From the NCBI GenBank assembly GCA_963743425.1, contig CAVUPU010000002.1:1054001-1118000 (forward strand): a stretch of 64,000 bases of DNA, in the 5' to 3' direction. This document shows, one piece after another, positions 61,114 to 64,000 of this stretch. The DNA is from JAJVID01 sp963743425. Its GTDB lineage: Bacteria > Acidobacteriota > Blastocatellia > RBC074. The position numbers were made by a program, and so were the translations under genes. How positions within the stretch are numbered: position 1 is the first letter of the stretch; the number at the start of each line of letters is the position of its first letter. The notes beneath the pieces are model-generated. The model saw only the letters and a list, made by a program, of their open reading frames with translations, made no database searches and was not told where the DNA came from.

Positions 61114-63573
61114 CTATTCGCAGCGAAGCGCGACCATAGGATCAACTTTCGTCGCACGTCGCGCCGGGATCTAGCATGCCAGCAGCGCAACTATGATCAG
61201 CAACAACGCGATCACGGCGAACGTCGAAAAATCGGTCGCGCTCACCTCGAACAGCAACTTCTCCATCAAACGGGTCAACGCAGCGGACGCGAGCAATCCC
61301 AACGCCACGCCCGCGAGCGCCAGCCTCATTCCCTGCCCTACCACCAGCTTCAACACGTCGCGACGTTGCGCGCCCAGCGCCATTCGCAATCCGACCTCGT
61401 GCGTGCGCTGAGCGACGGAATACGACATCACGCCGTAAAGCCCTATGGCGGCCAGCGTCATCGCAAGGGCTGCGAATATTCCTATCAACTGCAAATTGAA
61501 TCGCGGTTGCCAGAGAGTGTCGGCGATCACCTGCTCCATCGTCACTACATTGGAGACCGGCAGGTTGCGGTCGAGCGCCCTGACTGCTTCTTGCGCAGCC
61601 GTGGTTAAACTCTGCGGCTCGACGGCGGCGCGGACGACTATCGTCATAGAGGTGAACCGTCCGGAGGTTCCTTCGAAGAAGCCCCTGCTGCGTTGGAAGG
61701 GAATATAGATTTCGTTCGACGGCGCGTCCGTCCAACTGATCTGTTTGACGTCCTTCACTACGCCGACCACGGTCAGCCATTGCGGCGTCCGTGAGTTGTC
61801 GCGCGGATCGTCGAGCGTGACGCGTTTGCCGATGGGGTCTTCCGCCGGCCAGTGACGCCGGGCGAGCGTCTCGTTGAGGATGACGACGCCGGGCGCGTCG
61901 GGCGTGTCACGATCGGTGAAATCGCGCCCGGCGCGCAGCGGAATGCCCATCGTCTGAAAATAACCCGGGCGGCTCACGCGGAAGGTAACGACGACATCTT
62001 GTCCGGGCGGTGGCAGCGGGCGGCCTTCGATAGTCATCCGGTCTCCCCACATATCACCGGCCAGCGGCAGATGATTGATCGCGCTCGCCGACTCGACGCC
62101 CGGCAAGGCTGTCAGCCGGTCCGTCAATTGCCGGTAGAACGCCTCGCGCGACGGCCCGACATATTGCGACGCGCCGGCCAGCGAGACGGTCATCGTCAGC
62201 ACGTTGCGCGGATTGAATCCCGGATCGACCGCCTGCAGCTTCAAAAAGCTGTTCATCAGCAAGCCCGCGCCGATCAGCATCACGAGCGCCAGCGCGAGTT
62301 CGGCGACGACCAGCGTTTCGCGCAACCGGCGCCGTCCGCCCGCCGTTCCCCGCCCGCTCTCTTTGAGCGTCTGATTCAAATCCGGTTTTGACGCGGCGAG
62401 CGCCGGGGCAAGACCGAAGAGCAGACTGGTCGCGAGCGATACCGCGAGCGTGAATCCGAGCGCCGTGGCGTCAATCTTGATCTCAGCGAGACGCGGCAAG
62501 CGGACGCTGAAGCTGCTGCTGTTGCCCGCCAGCAGCGTCGTCAGCCAATCAACGCCCCACACGGCCAGCAATATTCCAACGGCCGCGCCGCATACCGAAA
62601 GCAATAGACTCTCGGTCAGCAACTGTCTGATGAGGCGCCATCGGCTGGCGCCCAACGCCACACGCACCGCAGCCTCTTTTTGCCGGGCCGCCGCGCGGGC
62701 CAGCAGCAAACAGGCTACATTCGCGCAGGCAATCAAAAGGACAAACCCGACAGCGCCCGACAAGACCAGCAACGCCCGGCGAACATTGCCGACCACTTTC
62801 TCATTCAACGGGTCTACGCGGATGTTGAGGCCGGTGTTGGCCTCCGGGTAAGCCAGGGCGAGTTGTTTGTTCATTGCGTCTATCTCGGACTGCGCCTGCT
62901 GTAACGTCACGCCCGGTTTGAGCCGCGCAAACACGCGCAATGAACTCCCTCTGCGGTTCGTTGCGCGCGGACGCAGATCGAGCGGCGCCCACATCTCGGC
63001 GCGCGTTGACCAGAAGGGAGGAAATTGAAACTGCGCCGGCATCACGCCGACAACGGAGTAACTTTCGCCGCTCAACGTAAGCTGCCGTCCGATGATATTC
63101 GGATCGCCGCCGAACGCTCGCTGCCAGAGCTTGTGGCTCAGCGCTAACACACGATCGTTGCCTGGCTGGTAATCTTCCGCTTGCAGCGTGCGCCCTAACA
63201 AGGCTCGGGCGCCGAGTATCGCAAAAAGCCCCTCGCCCATCCGCAACCCGCTGATCTGTTCCGGCCTGTCATTGCCCGTCAATGCGCCATCCCATGCTTC
63301 CGCCGCCGCCATCTGCGCGAAGCTTTTGCTGTTCGCGCGAAAATCCAAAAAGTTCGCGGGCGAAACCGGATATTGCCCGTCGTTCAAGAGCGTCACGATC
63401 TGTTCAGGCTCGTGATAAGGAAGTGGGCGCAGCAGGATGCCGTTAACGACGCTGAAGATCGCCGTGTTCGCGCCAATGCCCAGACCAAGGGTCAGGACAG
63501 CGATCAATGTGAAGCCAGGATTCTTCAATAACGTTCGCGCGCCGTAACGCAGGTCTTGCAGCAGTGTTTGCAT
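61114..63573 (-). CDS. ADOP permease with an in-frame TAG near its end
   Basis: Starts 'MQTLLQDLRYGARTLLKNPG' with AAGGAGGAATC before the ATG at 63573. Both MacB-FtsX modules are present ('LLIACANVACLLLARAAARQ', 'VAQRTHEVGLRMALGAQRRD'). The frame stops at TAG 61171-61173 after 'IIVALLAC'; beyond it the same frame continues 'IPARRATKVDPMVALRCE', the normal ADOP end, to TAG 61114. The codon in other ADOPs is usually Tyr or Trp at this place, so one base change made the stop. The truncated product of 800 residues lacks only the terminal tail. Confidence 0.85.
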
Positions 63574-63576
63574 GAT

Positions 63577-63647
63577 TCCTCCTTGAGGATCCAGGATAGA
63601 GGATAAAGTATCGAAGATAGCAATCCTCGATCCTCCATCCTCCATCC
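63577..63647. repeat. Fold-back element, family Q
   Basis: 'GAGGATCCAGGATAGAGGAT' and a partial inverse 'ATCCTCCATCCTCCATCCTC' with a short loop, between two ADOP genes. One copy in the window. Confidence 0.7.
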
Positions 63648-64000
63648 TCATTCATATTTAAGCGCGACCATCGGATCCACCTTCGCCGCCCGGCGCGCCG
63701 GGATCAAACATGCGACGAGCGCAGTAAGCGCGAGCAGCGCGATCACGCCCGCAAACGTGAGCGGATCGGCGCCCCGCGCCAGCAACAGGTTCGCCACGTT
63801 CACGCAAGCAATCAACAAAACCAGCCCTACGACCGCCAACGCCATCAGCGAACTCAACCGCATCACCGGAAACGCGTCACTGACGCGCCCTTCGCGTTCG
63901 TTAACCACCTGTACTTTCGTTCCTTCGTTCGCCTGCGGATACGATTTTTCAAGCTCCAGCGCGATCAAACTGAGATCGGCCTCGGCCTGCGCGATGGTCA
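63648..64000 (-). pseudogene. ADOP, internally deleted, truncated by window edge
   Basis: The open frame enters from the window edge ('TIAQAEADLSLIALELEKSY'), reaches the first FtsX helix ('LVLLIACVNVANLLLARG') and jumps directly to the last helix ('DPLTFAGVIALLALTALVAC') and the C-terminus 'PARRAAKVDPMVALKYE'. About 450 residues are missing between 'LLLAR' and 'DPLTF'. It is a second deletion derivative, joined at a different place from that at 38585-39796. Confidence 0.8.

Overview
The window looks like a chromosomal segment of an Acidobacteriota bacterium, probably class Blastocatellia. The main evidence is a set of roughly 800-residue orphan MacB/FtsX-type permeases (ADOPs, 'acidobacterial duplicated orphan permeases'), together with Gram-negative envelope genes (lolA, plsC). 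GC content is moderately high. No rRNA, phage structural genes or CRISPR array were seen. Taxonomy is inferred from gene content only.

Layout. 1-1.9 kb: end of an FAH-family gene and a twice-frameshifted ketoglutarate-semialdehyde-type dehydrogenase. 1.9-5.8 kb (-): DoxX protein, S9 peptidase and an unassigned exported protein. 5.9-11.9 kb (-): a signalling and cell-wall operon (SEDS/FtsW-RodA protein, PP2C phosphatase, Ser/Thr kinase, FHA protein) ordered much like the actinobacterial pstP-rodA-pkn-fha locus. 12-13.4 kb: mutM, then a divergent initiator tRNA gene split by a group I intron immediately 5' of its anticodon. 13.5-17.8 kb (+): three exported proteins and a frameshifted Ser/Thr kinase. 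17.8-23.2 kb (+): a sulfate-assimilation operon with a strong promoter, a 48-codon leader ORF ending in five consecutive TGT (Cys) codons, sat, a tRNA-Cys gene, cysC, cobA, sirC and cysH. 23.3-27 kb: plsC, glgC, psuG and a DinB-like protein. 27-35.4 kb (+): ABC exporter genes split by a BNR-repeat protein, lolA, a HAD phosphatase, a J-domain protein and a 3'-5' exonuclease. 35.5-39.8 kb (-): S8 protease, a broken membrane protein and an internally deleted ADOP.

39.8-64 kb is an accessory region. It holds an IS4/IS1634-type element with an 8-bp target duplication, a 1141-residue TIR-WD40-Roc/COR-zinc-DUF4365 protein, a DUF433/DUF5615 toxin-antitoxin-like pair, an Ig-repeat surface protein with an exact 330-bp DNA period, an IS1-like element with an A AAA AAG frameshift signal that cut an ADOP gene, a TIR-NB-ARC-TPR protein, and several ADOPs, some decayed.

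Two themes cut across the window. First, most intergenic gaps longer than about 70 bp contain a long fold-back (inverted repeat) element from one of many sequence families, several recurring at two or three loci. Second, gene breakage is frequent: single-base frameshifts, an 11-bp quasi-duplication, in-frame TAG and TGA stops, internal deletions and IS cuts. Some of the single-base cases may be assembly errors.
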